Below, piece by piece: positions 27,516 to 36,161 of a stretch of 64,000 nucleotides of DNA. A model generated the notes under the pieces. That model was not told where the DNA came from. It saw only the letters and a program-made list of their open reading frames with translations, and ran no database searches. This DNA is from Aurantiacibacter sediminis. GTDB taxonomy: Bacteria; Pseudomonadota; Alphaproteobacteria; Sphingomonadales; Sphingomonadaceae. Positions within the stretch are counted from its first letter, which is position 1; each line of letters opens with the position of its first letter. A program made the translations under genes and the position numbers. Where the stretch lies: assembly GCF_016019885.1 (NCBI RefSeq), contig NZ_JAEANY010000001.1, positions 682,001 to 746,000 of the forward strand. Reading direction: 5' to 3'.

Positions 27516-28187
27516 ATGTGGCACCTCTATCACTTCCCGCTCTGTCCATTCAGCCGCAAGGTTCAGCTCGCGCTGGGTGAGAAGGGTTTGGGCTATGAAT
27601 TGGTGCCGCTTTACCCGTGGGATGCGGACCCGAATTTCCGCCAATTGAACCCTGCAGGCCGGGTGCCGGTGCTGCACGATCCGACCAAGAATTTCGCGCT
27701 GATCGATAGTCAGGCGATTTGCGAATATCTGGACGAGACCGAAAGCGATCGCCCGCTGATCCTCGGTTCGGCGCGATCGCGAGCGGAAATCCGGCGGCTG
27801 GTGGCGTTGTTCGATGAAAGCTTCTTCGGCGATATCACCGGGCCGCTGCTCGTCGAGAAGATGAAGAAGCGGTTGGTCCTGCGCCAATCGCCGGACAGCA
27901 AGGTACTCCGCCATACGCAGCGCCTGCTGCACGATCACCTCGATTACATCGACTGGCTGATCGACAATCGCCGCTGGCTTGCCGGATCGCAGCTGAGCCT
28001 GGCGGACTTCACCGCTGCTGCGCAAATCTCCGTGGTCGACTATTTCGGCGATATCGATTGGAAAGGTCATGACAGCGCGCATGGCTGGTATCGCGTCATG
28101 AAAAGCCGGCCCAGCTTCGCACCGTTGCTTCGCCAGAAAATGGAAGGCCTGCCGCCTACGCGACAATATGCGGATGTGAATGCGTGA
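27516..28187 (+). CDS. Glutathione S-transferase family protein
   Basis: 223 residues. The thioredoxin-like N-terminus has HFPLCPFSRKVQLALGEKG with a Cys at the active-site turn, and NPAGRVPVLHD and DSQAICEYLDE bind the glutathione gamma-glutamyl part. A helical C-terminal domain follows, with LSLADFTAAAQISVVDYFGD. The substrate is unknown. The dispersed repeat begins within ten bases of its stop. Confidence 0.92.
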   Translation: MWHLYHFPLCPFSRKVQLALGEKGLGYELVPLYPWDADPNFRQLNPAGRVPVLHDPTKNFALIDSQAICEYLDETESDRPLILGSARSRAEIRRLVALFDESFFGDITGPLLVEKMKKRLVLRQSPDSKVLRHTQRLLHDHLDYIDWLIDNRRWLAGSQLSLADFTAAAQISVVDYFGDIDWKGHDSAHGWYRVMKSRPSFAPLLRQKMEGLPPTRQYADVNA

Positions 28188-28194
28188 TTGGTTT

Positions 28195-28446
28195 TGCGAA
28201 GCCGCATCCGCGGCTTCGTCCTCGCTAGATGCGCTCCGCTACGCTGCGCGCCCGCTGCGGGCGGCCGTTCGGCCTTGCGGGCTAGTCGCCCGTGCTCCGC
28301 GTTCCTATATAGATGAAGCTCTCGTATCGCTGGCCGCAGGTCAGCGACAGCGAGCAACCGCGAACCCCCGCAGGTGCCGCGTAGGCGGAACGTAGTCCCG
28401 CCGGAGCGAATAGCACCGAGGACGCGCGCCCGGATGGGCGTGCGAA
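28195..28446 (-). repeat. Dispersed intergenic repeat, fullest copy
   Basis: Almost the whole gst-msrB gap. The part 28195-28348 is the inverted counterpart of 1-160 (shared CGGGCGGCCGTTCGGCCTTG and TTCGTCCTCGCTAGA). The part about 28400-28446 is the inverted counterpart of 9923-9968. The element ends at the msrB ribosome site (AAAGGAG). It encodes nothing I can support. Confidence 0.7.
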
Positions 28447-28455
28447 AGGAGAAAA

Positions 28456-28866
28456 ATGACCGAGAAACTCAACCTTACCGAAGCCGAATGGCGCGAGAAA
28501 CTGACGCCGGAGCAGTATCAGATACTGCGCGAAGGCGGCACGGAGCGTGCCTTCACCGGTAAGTATGAAAAGAACAAGGATGAAGGGCTGTACAAATGCG
28601 CCGCCTGCGGATTGCCGCTTTTTCCGTCCGACACAAAGTACAATAGCGGCTCCGGCTGGCCGAGTTTCACGGCGCCGACGGATCAGGACAATGTCGAGCT
28701 GAACAAGGATATGTCGCACGGCATGGTCCGCACGGAAGTGGTCTGCGCGCGGTGCGAAGGGCATTTGGGGCACGTCTTCCCCGATGGGCCCGGCCCGGAA
28801 GGCCTGCGCTATTGCATCAATTCCGCCTCGCTCGATTTCGAGCCGCAGGAAAAAGCGGGCGATTGA
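28456..28866 (+). CDS. msrB: Peptide-methionine (R)-S-oxide reductase
   Basis: 136 residues. Repairs methionine-R-sulfoxide in proteins. Zinc Cys pairs are at 48/51 and 97/100, and the catalytic Cys120 is in [18 protein letters not shown] and [11 protein letters not shown] are family blocks. Preceded by AAAGGAG 5-6 bases before the ATG. A small hairpin (GAACGC/GCGTTC) follows the stop, without a T run. Confidence 0.96.
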   Translation: MTEKLNLTEAEWREKLTPEQYQILREGGTERAFTGKYEKNKDEGLYKCAACGLPLFPSDTKYNSGSGWPSFTAPTDQDNVELNKDMSHGMVRTEVVCARCEGHLGHVFPDGPGPEGLRYCINSASLDFEPQEKAGD

Positions 28867-28895
28867 ACGCTGTCAGGCGTTCACGCCGGGTTACA

Positions 28896-28951
28896 TTTAT
28901 CCTATGCATAATCCTGAGTTGCGAGGATAAAGGGTGGCTGCGTGCACGCAG
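28896..28951 (+). promoter_or_regulatory. Palindromes upstream of the class A PBP gene
   Basis: TTTATCCT (28896-28903) is repeated inverted as AGGATAAA (28924-28931), 20 bases apart. The perfect 14-base palindrome CTGCGTGCACGCAG follows (28938-28951), 32 bases before the ATG. Either may be an operator or part of the mRNA leader. The regulator is unknown. Confidence 0.35.
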
Positions 28952-28982
28952 CGTTTCGCCCAAAGAGGGAATGTAAGGTCTG

Positions 28983-31247
28983 ATGGCCAGACGCAGGGGC
29001 AGTGGCTCCAAGAAGAGAGGCTACCGTTCGCGCAAGGCAGCGGCAGAGGCGCGTCAAGCGCGCGCTGGCGGCTGGAAGTCGGCGCTTTGGACGTGGACGA
29101 AGCGCGGCGCGATAGCCTGTGTCGCCATTGCCTTGATCGGCGCGATCGCGCTCTTCACCTCTGTCTATTTCGCGGCGCAATCCATGCCGAGCTATTCGGA
29201 GCTTCGTCAAAGCCAGACGGGGCAGACCATCCTTGTCCGCGCCCGCGATGGCTCGCAAATCGTGGAACTGGGGCCAAGCTACGGACAATGGCTGGAAGCC
29301 GATGAAATTCCGCAAGTGATGAAAGACGCGATGATCAGTGTGGAGGATCACCGCTTCTATTCGCATTTCGGCATCGACCCGATCCGCACGACAGGAGCGA
29401 TCATCGAAGGTGTGTTCGGGGAGGACCGTATCGGCGGAACCTCTACCATCTCGCAGCAGCTGGCGCGCAATGTCTTTCTTAATTCCAACCGCACCATGGA
29501 TCGCAAAGTGCGTGAAGCCATTCTGGCGCTGGCGCTGGAATGGAATTTCACCAAGGATGAGATTCTCGAGCTGTATCTCAACAAGGTGTATTTCGGCGGC
29601 GGCGCTTACGGCATCGATTCCGCCAGTCGCAAATTCTTCAGCCATTCCGCGCGTGAGCTTTCGCTCGAGGAAGCGGCCATTATCGCCGGCCTTGTAAAAG
29701 CGCCCAGCCGTTATTCGCCCACTGCCGACATTGATGCTGCGGTCAGCCGCGCCAATGTCGTGATCGGGCAGATGGTGCGGTATGGCGATCTCGATCCGGC
29801 CGTGGCGCGGCAGGTGAATGTCGACGCGGTAAATCTTCGCGAAGAAGTCGGGCAGGATTCGATTCGCTACTTCACCGACTGGGCGCTGCCGCAGCTCGAC
29901 CTGTTGCTGCCGAGCGGTACGTTCGAGCCGATCGAGGTTTGGACCACGCTCGATGTCGGAATGCAGCGCGCGGCAACTACGGCGGTGCAGAGCAATGTGC
30001 CGGAAAGTGCGCAGGGTGCGCTCGTCAGCCTGGACCGCGACGGGGCCATTCTCGCGCTGGTGGGCGGGACCGATTACGTGACCAGCAATTATAACCGCGC
30101 CACCGATGCGATGCGGCAGCCGGGCTCGTCCTTCAAACTGTTCGTCTATCTCAGCGCTCTGGAATCAGGCTATACGCCGGATGACATGGTGGTCGATACA
30201 CCGGTCACTATCGAAGGCTGGTCCCCGCGCAATTCCAACGGGCGCAATGTCGGCGAAATCGACGTACGCAGCGCCTTTGCCTATTCGACCAATACGGTCG
30301 CGGCGCAGCTCGGCAATGAAGTGGGCTTTTCCAATGTTGCCAGCATGGCGCGGCGGTTTGGCATCACGACGCCAATTTCGACATTCCCGTCCATGGTGCT
30401 CGGCTCATCCGAAGTTCGGTTGATTGACATGACGCGCGCGTTTGCGGCGGTATCTGCAGGCGGGGAATCTATCGAGCCCTATGGCATTTTGCGCGTGACG
30501 ACGGCTGATGGGGATGAGTTGTATCGGCATGAGAATGCGCGCAGCTATCGCCTGGTCCCCGATTACGTCGCGGCCGGAATTACGGATCTGCTGCAGACGG
30601 CCGTCGCCACCGGCACCGGCCGCGCGGCGCAAATCGGGCGCCCTGTTGCAGGCAAGACGGGAACCACAAGCGAGAACCGTGACGGCTATTTCGTTGGTTT
30701 TTCCAGCGGGATCACCACCGGTGTCTGGATGGGGCGCGACGACAATGGCCGCGTGGGCGGATTGGGCGGGGGCACTGCTCCGGCGCGAGCCTTTGCATCC
30801 TATATGCGCTATGCCGTGCGCGATCGGCCGGTCGAGGAATTCGACACCGATTTGCAATTGCCGGACTGGCAGCTTGAGCCCGATGACGAATATTATTTCG
30901 GCGAAGAAGGCGAATACTACTATTACATCGATGAGCAGGGCAATCTGGTCGAGCCGGGGCGCAGCGAGCGGATCGGCAATGGCGAATTCGATCAGGAAGG
31001 CGAGAGGCGAGAGCCGCGTGATCCACTCGATCCGCGTGGCATGGATCAAGAACGCGGCGGCGAACGTCCCAGCGTGACTACGGGCAATCGCCCATCAAAC
31101 AATTCGGTCAACCGTCCGGCGGAAGAAAAGCCGCCTGCCGCAGCGAGTGATGATTTTCTCGAGCGTGCGACAGGGCGCGAAGTTCCGGATGATCGGCCTC
31201 GTCAGCGACGTTCCGACGAAGCATTGGTGAACGAACGGCGCGACTAA
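28983..31247 (+). CDS. mrcA: Class A penicillin-binding protein (PBP1A-type)
   Basis: 754-residue bifunctional glycosyltransferase/transpeptidase of peptidoglycan synthesis. A basic cytoplasmic N-terminus is followed by one membrane helix (about 43-65). The glycosyltransferase domain has the catalytic Glu121 in EDHRFYSHFGID and the GGTSTISQQLARN block. The transpeptidase has SSFK (382-385), STN (435-437) and KTGT (558-561). The tail is unusual: an acidic, Tyr-rich patch (about 634-652) and then a disordered Arg/Glu/Pro region of about 100 residues. A bidirectional terminator follows. Confidence 0.95.
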   Translation: MARRRGSGSKKRGYRSRKAAAEARQARAGGWKSALWTWTKRGAIACVAIALIGAIALFTSVYFAAQSMPSYSELRQSQTGQTILVRARDGSQIVELGPSYGQWLEADEIPQVMKDAMISVEDHRFYSHFGIDPIRTTGAIIEGVFGEDRIGGTSTISQQLARNVFLNSNRTMDRKVREAILALALEWNFTKDEILELYLNKVYFGGGAYGIDSASRKFFSHSARELSLEEAAIIAGLVKAPSRYSPTADIDAAVSRANVVIGQMVRYGDLDPAVARQVNVDAVNLREEVGQDSIRYFTDWALPQLDLLLPSGTFEPIEVWTTLDVGMQRAATTAVQSNVPESAQGALVSLDRDGAILALVGGTDYVTSNYNRATDAMRQPGSSFKLFVYLSALESGYTPDDMVVDTPVTIEGWSPRNSNGRNVGEIDVRSAFAYSTNTVAAQLGNEVGFSNVASMARRFGITTPISTFPSMVLGSSEVRLIDMTRAFAAVSAGGESIEPYGILRVTTADGDELYRHENARSYRLVPDYVAAGITDLLQTAVATGTGRAAQIGRPVAGKTGTTSENRDGYFVGFSSGITTGVWMGRDDNGRVGGLGGGTAPARAFASYMRYAVRDRPVEEFDTDLQLPDWQLEPDDEYYFGEEGEYYYYIDEQGNLVEPGRSERIGNGEFDQEGERREPRDPLDPRGMDQERGGERPSVTTGNRPSNNSVNRPAEEKPPAAASDDFLERATGREVPDDRPRQRRSDEALVNERRD

Positions 31248-31266
31248 ACGCCCGAGCGCAGAATTA

Positions 31267-31307
31267 GAAAACCCGCTTCCCGGCGTTGTGCTGGGAAGCG
31301 GGTTTTC
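31267..31307 (+). terminator. Strong bidirectional terminator
   Basis: Perfect 15-base stem GAAAACCCGCTTCCC / GGGAAGCGGGTTTTC around an 11-base loop. It has A and T runs on its flanks, so it can stop the PBP transcript from the left and the degP transcript from the right. Confidence 0.92.
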
Positions 31308-31340
31308 TATTTGCAGCCGGACTTCTGCCAGCCTGCGAGA

Positions 31341-32882
31341 TCAGTCGTTCAAACGAACCGGGATCGACTGTGCCGGACCGCCACGAGCCTGGACGCGCAA
31401 GAGGATCGCGCCGCGTCCGGCGTCGCGCGCATCGGCAATAACCGCTTCAAGATCGGCAAGGCTCTCAACCTCTCGACCATTTGCACGGCTGATTACCACG
31501 CGGCGCTGCAGACCCCGGCGGGCGGCATCGGAGGATGGATCCACGCTCACGATGGCAAGTCCGGTGGTGTCTGGCGAAATGCCAAGCTGGCGGGCGATGT
31601 TCGGATTGATCGCCACTGCGCGAATACCCAGCGCTTCTTCGATCATGCTGCTGCCATCACCATCGCTGGGCGCCGCTTGATCGTCATCATCCTCATTCTG
31701 GAACATCTGCTGCTGGCGCATTTCTTCCGCGCTTGGGCGGCGGCCAACGGTCACGTTCACGCTGCGACGCTCGCCATCGCGGATGAAAGTGACAGGCACC
31801 GTCGTGCCCGGCGCGATATTGGCGACAATGTAGGACAGGGTGTTATCCGGCGTGATGGTTTCGCCATCTACGGTCAGCACCACATCGCCTGCGCGCAGGC
31901 CCGCGCGTTCGGCTGCTTCATCGGGCTGGACCATCTGGATCAGCTCGCCGCGATCATCCTCGATCCCCAGCGCCTCGGCAATGTCGTCATTCACCGGCTG
32001 AATCTGCACACCGAGATAGCCGCGCAGGATTTCTTCGCCCGAAATCAGCGACGCAACGATGGGTTCTGCATCCTCCGCCGGAATGGCGAGGCCGATGCCG
32101 ACGCTGCCGCCAGAGGGTGAGAGAATGGCATTGTTGATGCCGATCACATTGCCCTGCATATCGAACAGCGGACCGCCCGAATTACCGCGGTTAATCGCAG
32201 CGTCGGTCTGTAGATAGCGATCGAAGGCGCCGCCTTGGCCGGTGCTGCGATAGACCGATGATACGATACCGCTCGTCACCGTACCGCCGAGGCCGAAGGG
32301 ATTGCCGATGGCGATGACCCAGTCACCCACGCGGGCTTGGCTGGAATCGCCGAAGCGCACGAAGGGGAAGGGCTCTGGGCGGCTGATCTTGAGCACTGCG
32401 AGGTCGCTCTGCGGATCGGTGCCGACCACTTCGGCCTCATATTCACGCCCATCGGGCAACGTCACCGTCACCTCTTCCAGCGTCGCCTGAACGCGGCCAT
32501 TGCTTTGCGGCGCGACCACGTGATTGTTGGTCACGATGAAGCCATCGGCGCTCACGATGAAGCCTGAACCGAGCGAAGTCGCTTCGCGCGTCTGTGGGCC
32601 GCTGGGTGCGCGGCGGCGGTTGAAGAACTGGTCGAACGGGCTTGCCTGCTGCTCCACCGTGATAGACTGGCGGGTGGAGATATTGACCACTGCGGGCTGC
32701 AGAACTTCGGTAAGGTCGGCAAAGCTTGCCGGTGCCCCGTCCACAGGAACGGCGTCCTGGATCTGGATTCGATCGTTCTGCGCAACCTGCGCGCCGGCGG
32801 GGTAGCCGGTGATCATTGAGATGGCGGCACCGCCGATCAGCAATGCCGTTGTGATGCCGTAAGAATAGCGCACTGGCTTCAC
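31341..32882 (-). CDS. degP: Do-family periplasmic serine protease
   Basis: 513 residues. A signal region (about 8-31) is followed by a trypsin-like domain with His121 (TNNHVV), Asp160 (SDLAVLKI) and Ser235 (GNSGGPL). Two PDZ domains follow (about 285-380 and 415-510), separated by an acidic linker with EDDDDQAAPSDGDG. It degrades or refolds damaged envelope proteins. It lies 150 bases downstream of hflC on the same strand and ends at the shared terminator. Confidence 0.95.
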   Translation of the reverse strand: MKPVRYSYGITTALLIGGAAISMITGYPAGAQVAQNDRIQIQDAVPVDGAPASFADLTEVLQPAVVNISTRQSITVEQQASPFDQFFNRRRAPSGPQTREATSLGSGFIVSADGFIVTNNHVVAPQSNGRVQATLEEVTVTLPDGREYEAEVVGTDPQSDLAVLKISRPEPFPFVRFGDSSQARVGDWVIAIGNPFGLGGTVTSGIVSSVYRSTGQGGAFDRYLQTDAAINRGNSGGPLFDMQGNVIGINNAILSPSGGSVGIGLAIPAEDAEPIVASLISGEEILRGYLGVQIQPVNDDIAEALGIEDDRGELIQMVQPDEAAERAGLRAGDVVLTVDGETITPDNTLSYIVANIAPGTTVPVTFIRDGERRSVNVTVGRRPSAEEMRQQQMFQNEDDDDQAAPSDGDGSSMIEEALGIRAVAINPNIARQLGISPDTTGLAIVSVDPSSDAARRGLQRRVVISRANGREVESLADLEAVIADARDAGRGAILLRVQARGGPAQSIPVRLND

Positions 32883-33032
32883 GTCCTTTATTCCTCTTTG
32901 TTGTGTCCGTTCAGGGCAAACTTCTTCGCCCGTGAACGCATGGGTCCCTCCGATGTTTCCAGCCGATCACGGCTGAATACCTCTTTAACGACATTTGTAG
33001 TCGAATGCCGTCTAAGAAGCTTGGACCGAGTA

Positions 33033-33902
33033 TCAGCGGCCGCCGCGGAACTGGCGGAGATATTCATTATCCGGACTGAGGACGACAGAGCTGTCACCGA
33101 CGTTCTCCGAACTCTCGCCACTCTGCACAGGGCCAAATGTCCGGCGATAGCTCTCCATGGCGCGGTAGAAATCGTAAAAACCGGGGTCCTGATTGTAAGC
33201 TTCGGCGTAAATCTGTGCGGCATTGGCTTCTGCCTCTGCGCGAATGATTTGCGCATCGCGGCGTCCACCTGCACGGATGGTTGCTGCTTCTTCTTCACGT
33301 TCGGAACGCATACGCTCGAACGCAGCGTTGAGCGGACGGCCTTCGGGCAGGTCGGCACGCTTGATGCGCACATCGATAATCTGCGCGCCGTAATTGCGCG
33401 CCTCGGTGTCCAGCGTGTCGCGGATGTTGGTCATCGCACTGCCGCGCTCCGCCGTCAGCAGGCTTGCAAATGTCCGGCGACCAAGTTCCTGCCGCAGCGC
33501 CGAGCTGAGGATCGGTTCGAGCTGATCGGTCAGAGTTTCTTCGTTTCGCGCACGCTCCACGAAGAGCACTGGATCGAAAATGCGATAGCGCGCGTAAGCG
33601 TTCACTTCGAGACGCTGCTGGTCATTCGACAAGACGGTTTCGCCTTCCATGTCGAGATCGAGGATGCGGCGATCGACCATCTGCACACGCTCATAACCCG
33701 GAATGCGCCAGGAAATGCCAGCGCCTGTCGCACCGAATTCCTGAGCGGGGTCGAAGCGATTGATCACGCGGACGGGCTCACCTGCGCGGATCACCACGCC
33801 CTGCTGCGTTTCGGGCACGATGACAATTGTGCTGAGCGCAATGATAATGAAAACGGCGATAGCGATCAGCGCCGCTTTCTGGTTTTGCCAGAGCTTTTCC
33901 AT
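33033..33902 (-). CDS. hflC: HflC, membrane protease modulator
   Basis: 289 residues. One N-terminal membrane helix (about 10-30) and an SPFH/band 7 domain, then a helical region with REEEAATIRAGGRRDAQIIRAEAEANA. With HflK it forms the HflKC cage around the FtsH protease in the inner membrane. Follows hflK after one base. Confidence 0.94.
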   Translation of the reverse strand: MEKLWQNQKAALIAIAVFIIIALSTIVIVPETQQGVVIRAGEPVRVINRFDPAQEFGATGAGISWRIPGYERVQMVDRRILDLDMEGETVLSNDQQRLEVNAYARYRIFDPVLFVERARNEETLTDQLEPILSSALRQELGRRTFASLLTAERGSAMTNIRDTLDTEARNYGAQIIDVRIKRADLPEGRPLNAAFERMRSEREEEAATIRAGGRRDAQIIRAEAEANAAQIYAEAYNQDPGFYDFYRAMESYRRTFGPVQSGESSENVGDSSVVLSPDNEYLRQFRGGR

Positions 33903-33903
33903 C

Positions 33904-35097
33904 TTACTGGCCTCCCTGCGGGCTTGCGGAGAGCGACGACGCTCCGCGCGCGCGCTGGTTGATTTCGGGCAGCGGCAGATAAGGCGTTACGCCATCCGTC
34001 TCGATAATTGTCTTGTCCGTGCCGCGAAGCACGGTTTCCATTGTCTCGTAATAGAGGCGGCGACGCGTCACTTCAGGGGCGAGTCGATACTGCTCATAGA
34101 TTTCATTGAATTGCGCCGCGTCACCCTGTGCCTGCGCGAGGAGCTGCTGTTCGTACCGGCGTGCTTGGTTCAGCAGCTGCTCACGGTTCTGGCGTGCGGC
34201 CAGCACGTCGTTAAAGGCATCGATCACTGCCTCAGGCGCTTCCGTGCGGTTGATATCGACGCCATCGACAGCGATCCCGGCACCATAGGCATCGAGAAAT
34301 TGTTGCATCCGCGTGCGAACCCGCAGCTGCGTCTGCGCGCGGCCTTCACCCGACAGGATATTGTCGAGCGTGGTCTCCGCCACCGCTGCACGCATCGCCG
34401 ATTCCGCGGCCTCGCGCAGTGTATCTTCAGGATCTTCCAATTCGAAGCGATATTGCACCAGATCGCGTACGCGCCAGCGCACGAGATAGGACAGGTCGAC
34501 AAGGTTCTGGTCACCGGTCAGGATCAGGTTCTCACCCCCGCCATCGCCGATGGTCAGGCGGCGGATTTCATCGGTGTTTTCGATATCCACCGTCTGGATC
34601 GGCCACGGAGCGGTGAAATTCAGGCCGTCGCTCATATCGCCGGCATATTGACCGCCGAACCAGGTCTTGAAGCCTTTTTCGGAGGGGTCGACGATATGCA
34701 GCGATGTCGCGAGGACCCAGACACCGGCAATCGCTGCCAGCGCGACCGGAAACCAGCTCTTGCCGCCGGGGCGTTGCGGGATGCGGAAAGTAGGACCTCC
34801 GCCTCCACCGCCGCCGCGGCGCGGACCTTCCGGCCCGCGGTTCTTGAAAATATCCTCAATATTCGGGCCACGGCGGCCGCCATTATTGCCGCCTCCGCCG
34901 CCGCCACCGGGAAGCCACGGGTTGCGCGGACCATCCGATCCGCCATTGCCGGAGCCTTTGCCGCCGGACGGCGCATCGCCATCGCCGGAGTCACCTCCGC
35001 CCGATCCGCTGCCGCCGCTGGAGGACTTGCCCCAGGGGTTGCGTTTGCCGGCCATAGCCAAGCCAATTCTCTCGATAAAACCGCCCAATCGTTCCAT
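33904..35097 (-). CDS. hflK: HflK, membrane protease modulator
   Basis: 397 residues. The cytoplasmic N-terminus is long and very Gly/Asn/Pro rich (about 20-100), then comes a membrane helix (about 112-130) and an SPFH domain with a coiled helical tail. The ATG at 35097 has AGAAGAG close upstream; an internal ATG (MAGKRNPWG, 35055) is the alternative. Divergent from mrp. Upstream lies the near-palindrome CTGTTTTGCAAAAAACAG. Confidence 0.93.
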   Translation of the reverse strand: MERLGGFIERIGLAMAGKRNPWGKSSSGGSGSGGGDSGDGDAPSGGKGSGNGGSDGPRNPWLPGGGGGGGNNGGRRGPNIEDIFKNRGPEGPRRGGGGGGGPTFRIPQRPGGKSWFPVALAAIAGVWVLATSLHIVDPSEKGFKTWFGGQYAGDMSDGLNFTAPWPIQTVDIENTDEIRRLTIGDGGGENLILTGDQNLVDLSYLVRWRVRDLVQYRFELEDPEDTLREAAESAMRAAVAETTLDNILSGEGRAQTQLRVRTRMQQFLDAYGAGIAVDGVDINRTEAPEAVIDAFNDVLAARQNREQLLNQARRYEQQLLAQAQGDAAQFNEIYEQYRLAPEVTRRRLYYETMETVLRGTDKTIIETDGVTPYLPLPEINQRARGASSLSASPQGGQ

Positions 35098-35192
35098 ACA
35101 CTCTTCTATAGGTAGCTGTTTTGCAAAAAACAGGGGGTAGCGCGCAGCAAAATTGCTGACCTGCCCATTTCAAGCCGCTAGCAAGGCCTGAG

Positions 35193-36161
35193 ATGAGTAT
35201 TGATGAGACAATTCGCGCACGCATTCCAGCCGAACTTTCGGGCATGGTCCGTTCGGCCACGCTGCGGGGTAATGTGGCAACGCTGGTGGTCGACGCGGGT
35301 GGCCTCGGCCGCTCCGCCGCGGCGCAATTGCAGCGCGAGCTGGAAGAGGCGGTCGGCGCGCTCGATCACGTAAGCGAAGTGCGCGTCGCGCTGATGGCGG
35401 ACAGGAAAGAACGCCAGATCATCGCCGTCGGTTCTGGCAAAGGCGGAGTCGGCAAAAGCACGCTGACGGCCAATCTTGCCGTTGCGCTGGCAGGGATGGG
35501 CCATAAGGTCGGCGTGGTCGATGCGGATATCTACGGTCCCTCGCAGGCGACACTGCTGGCCGATACGCCGAGCAAGCTGCGCGCTGAGGGGGAAAAGCTG
35601 ATCCCGCATGACAGCGATTTTGGAGTGAAGTTCGTCTCGATGGGCCAGCTGGTCGAAGCGGGCAAGGCGATTGCATGGCGCGGCCCGATGGTGGGTCAAG
35701 CACTGAGCCAGCTGATGGATGCCGATTGGGGCGATACCGATGTGCTGCTGGTCGATCTGCCACCCGGCACTGGCGACGTGCAGCTGACCATGCTGCAGAA
35801 ATTCAAGCCGAGCGCCGCCGTGGTCGTTTCCACACCGCAGGATCTCGCACTCATCGATGCGAAGCGCGCGCTCGACCTGTTCCGGCAGGCGCAGGTGCCG
35901 ATTGCGGGGATTGTCGAAAACATGGCGGGATATATGTGCCCGTCCTGCGGCGATATCAGCGATCCGTTCGGCAAGGGCGGGGCAGAAGCTGCGGCGAAGG
36001 AATTGGGCCTGCCTTTCCTCGGCCGGGTGCCGCTGGCGATGGAAATTCGCCAGAAAAGCGATGCGGGCACACCTCCCGCTGCCGCTGCAGACAGCGATAT
36101 GGGCAAGCCGTTCATCGGCATCGCCGCGCAGCTGCATCGGGCGCTGGAGCAGGTGGGATGA
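35193..36161 (+). CDS. apbC: Mrp/NBP35 family iron-sulfur carrier ATPase
   Basis: 322 residues. An N-terminal MIP18-like region (about 1-68) precedes the P-loop ATPase with deviant Walker A GKGGVGKS (82-89), DADIYGPS and the bridging Cys pair CPSC (249-252) that carries a [4Fe-4S] cluster between subunits. It transfers clusters to target proteins. Its stop overlaps the start of a molybdenum hydroxylase subunit (ATGA), hinting at a client nearby. Confidence 0.94.
   Translation: MSIDETIRARIPAELSGMVRSATLRGNVATLVVDAGGLGRSAAAQLQRELEEAVGALDHVSEVRVALMADRKERQIIAVGSGKGGVGKSTLTANLAVALAGMGHKVGVVDADIYGPSQATLLADTPSKLRAEGEKLIPHDSDFGVKFVSMGQLVEAGKAIAWRGPMVGQALSQLMDADWGDTDVLLVDLPPGTGDVQLTMLQKFKPSAAVVVSTPQDLALIDAKRALDLFRQAQVPIAGIVENMAGYMCPSCGDISDPFGKGGAEAAAKELGLPFLGRVPLAMEIRQKSDAGTPPAAAADSDMGKPFIGIAAQLHRALEQVG

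Noticed and set aside
35675-36157. In-frame extension upstream of the molybdenum hydroxylase subunit
   Set aside because: It reads through mrp in another frame. The twin-arginine start overlapping the mrp stop is far better supported.
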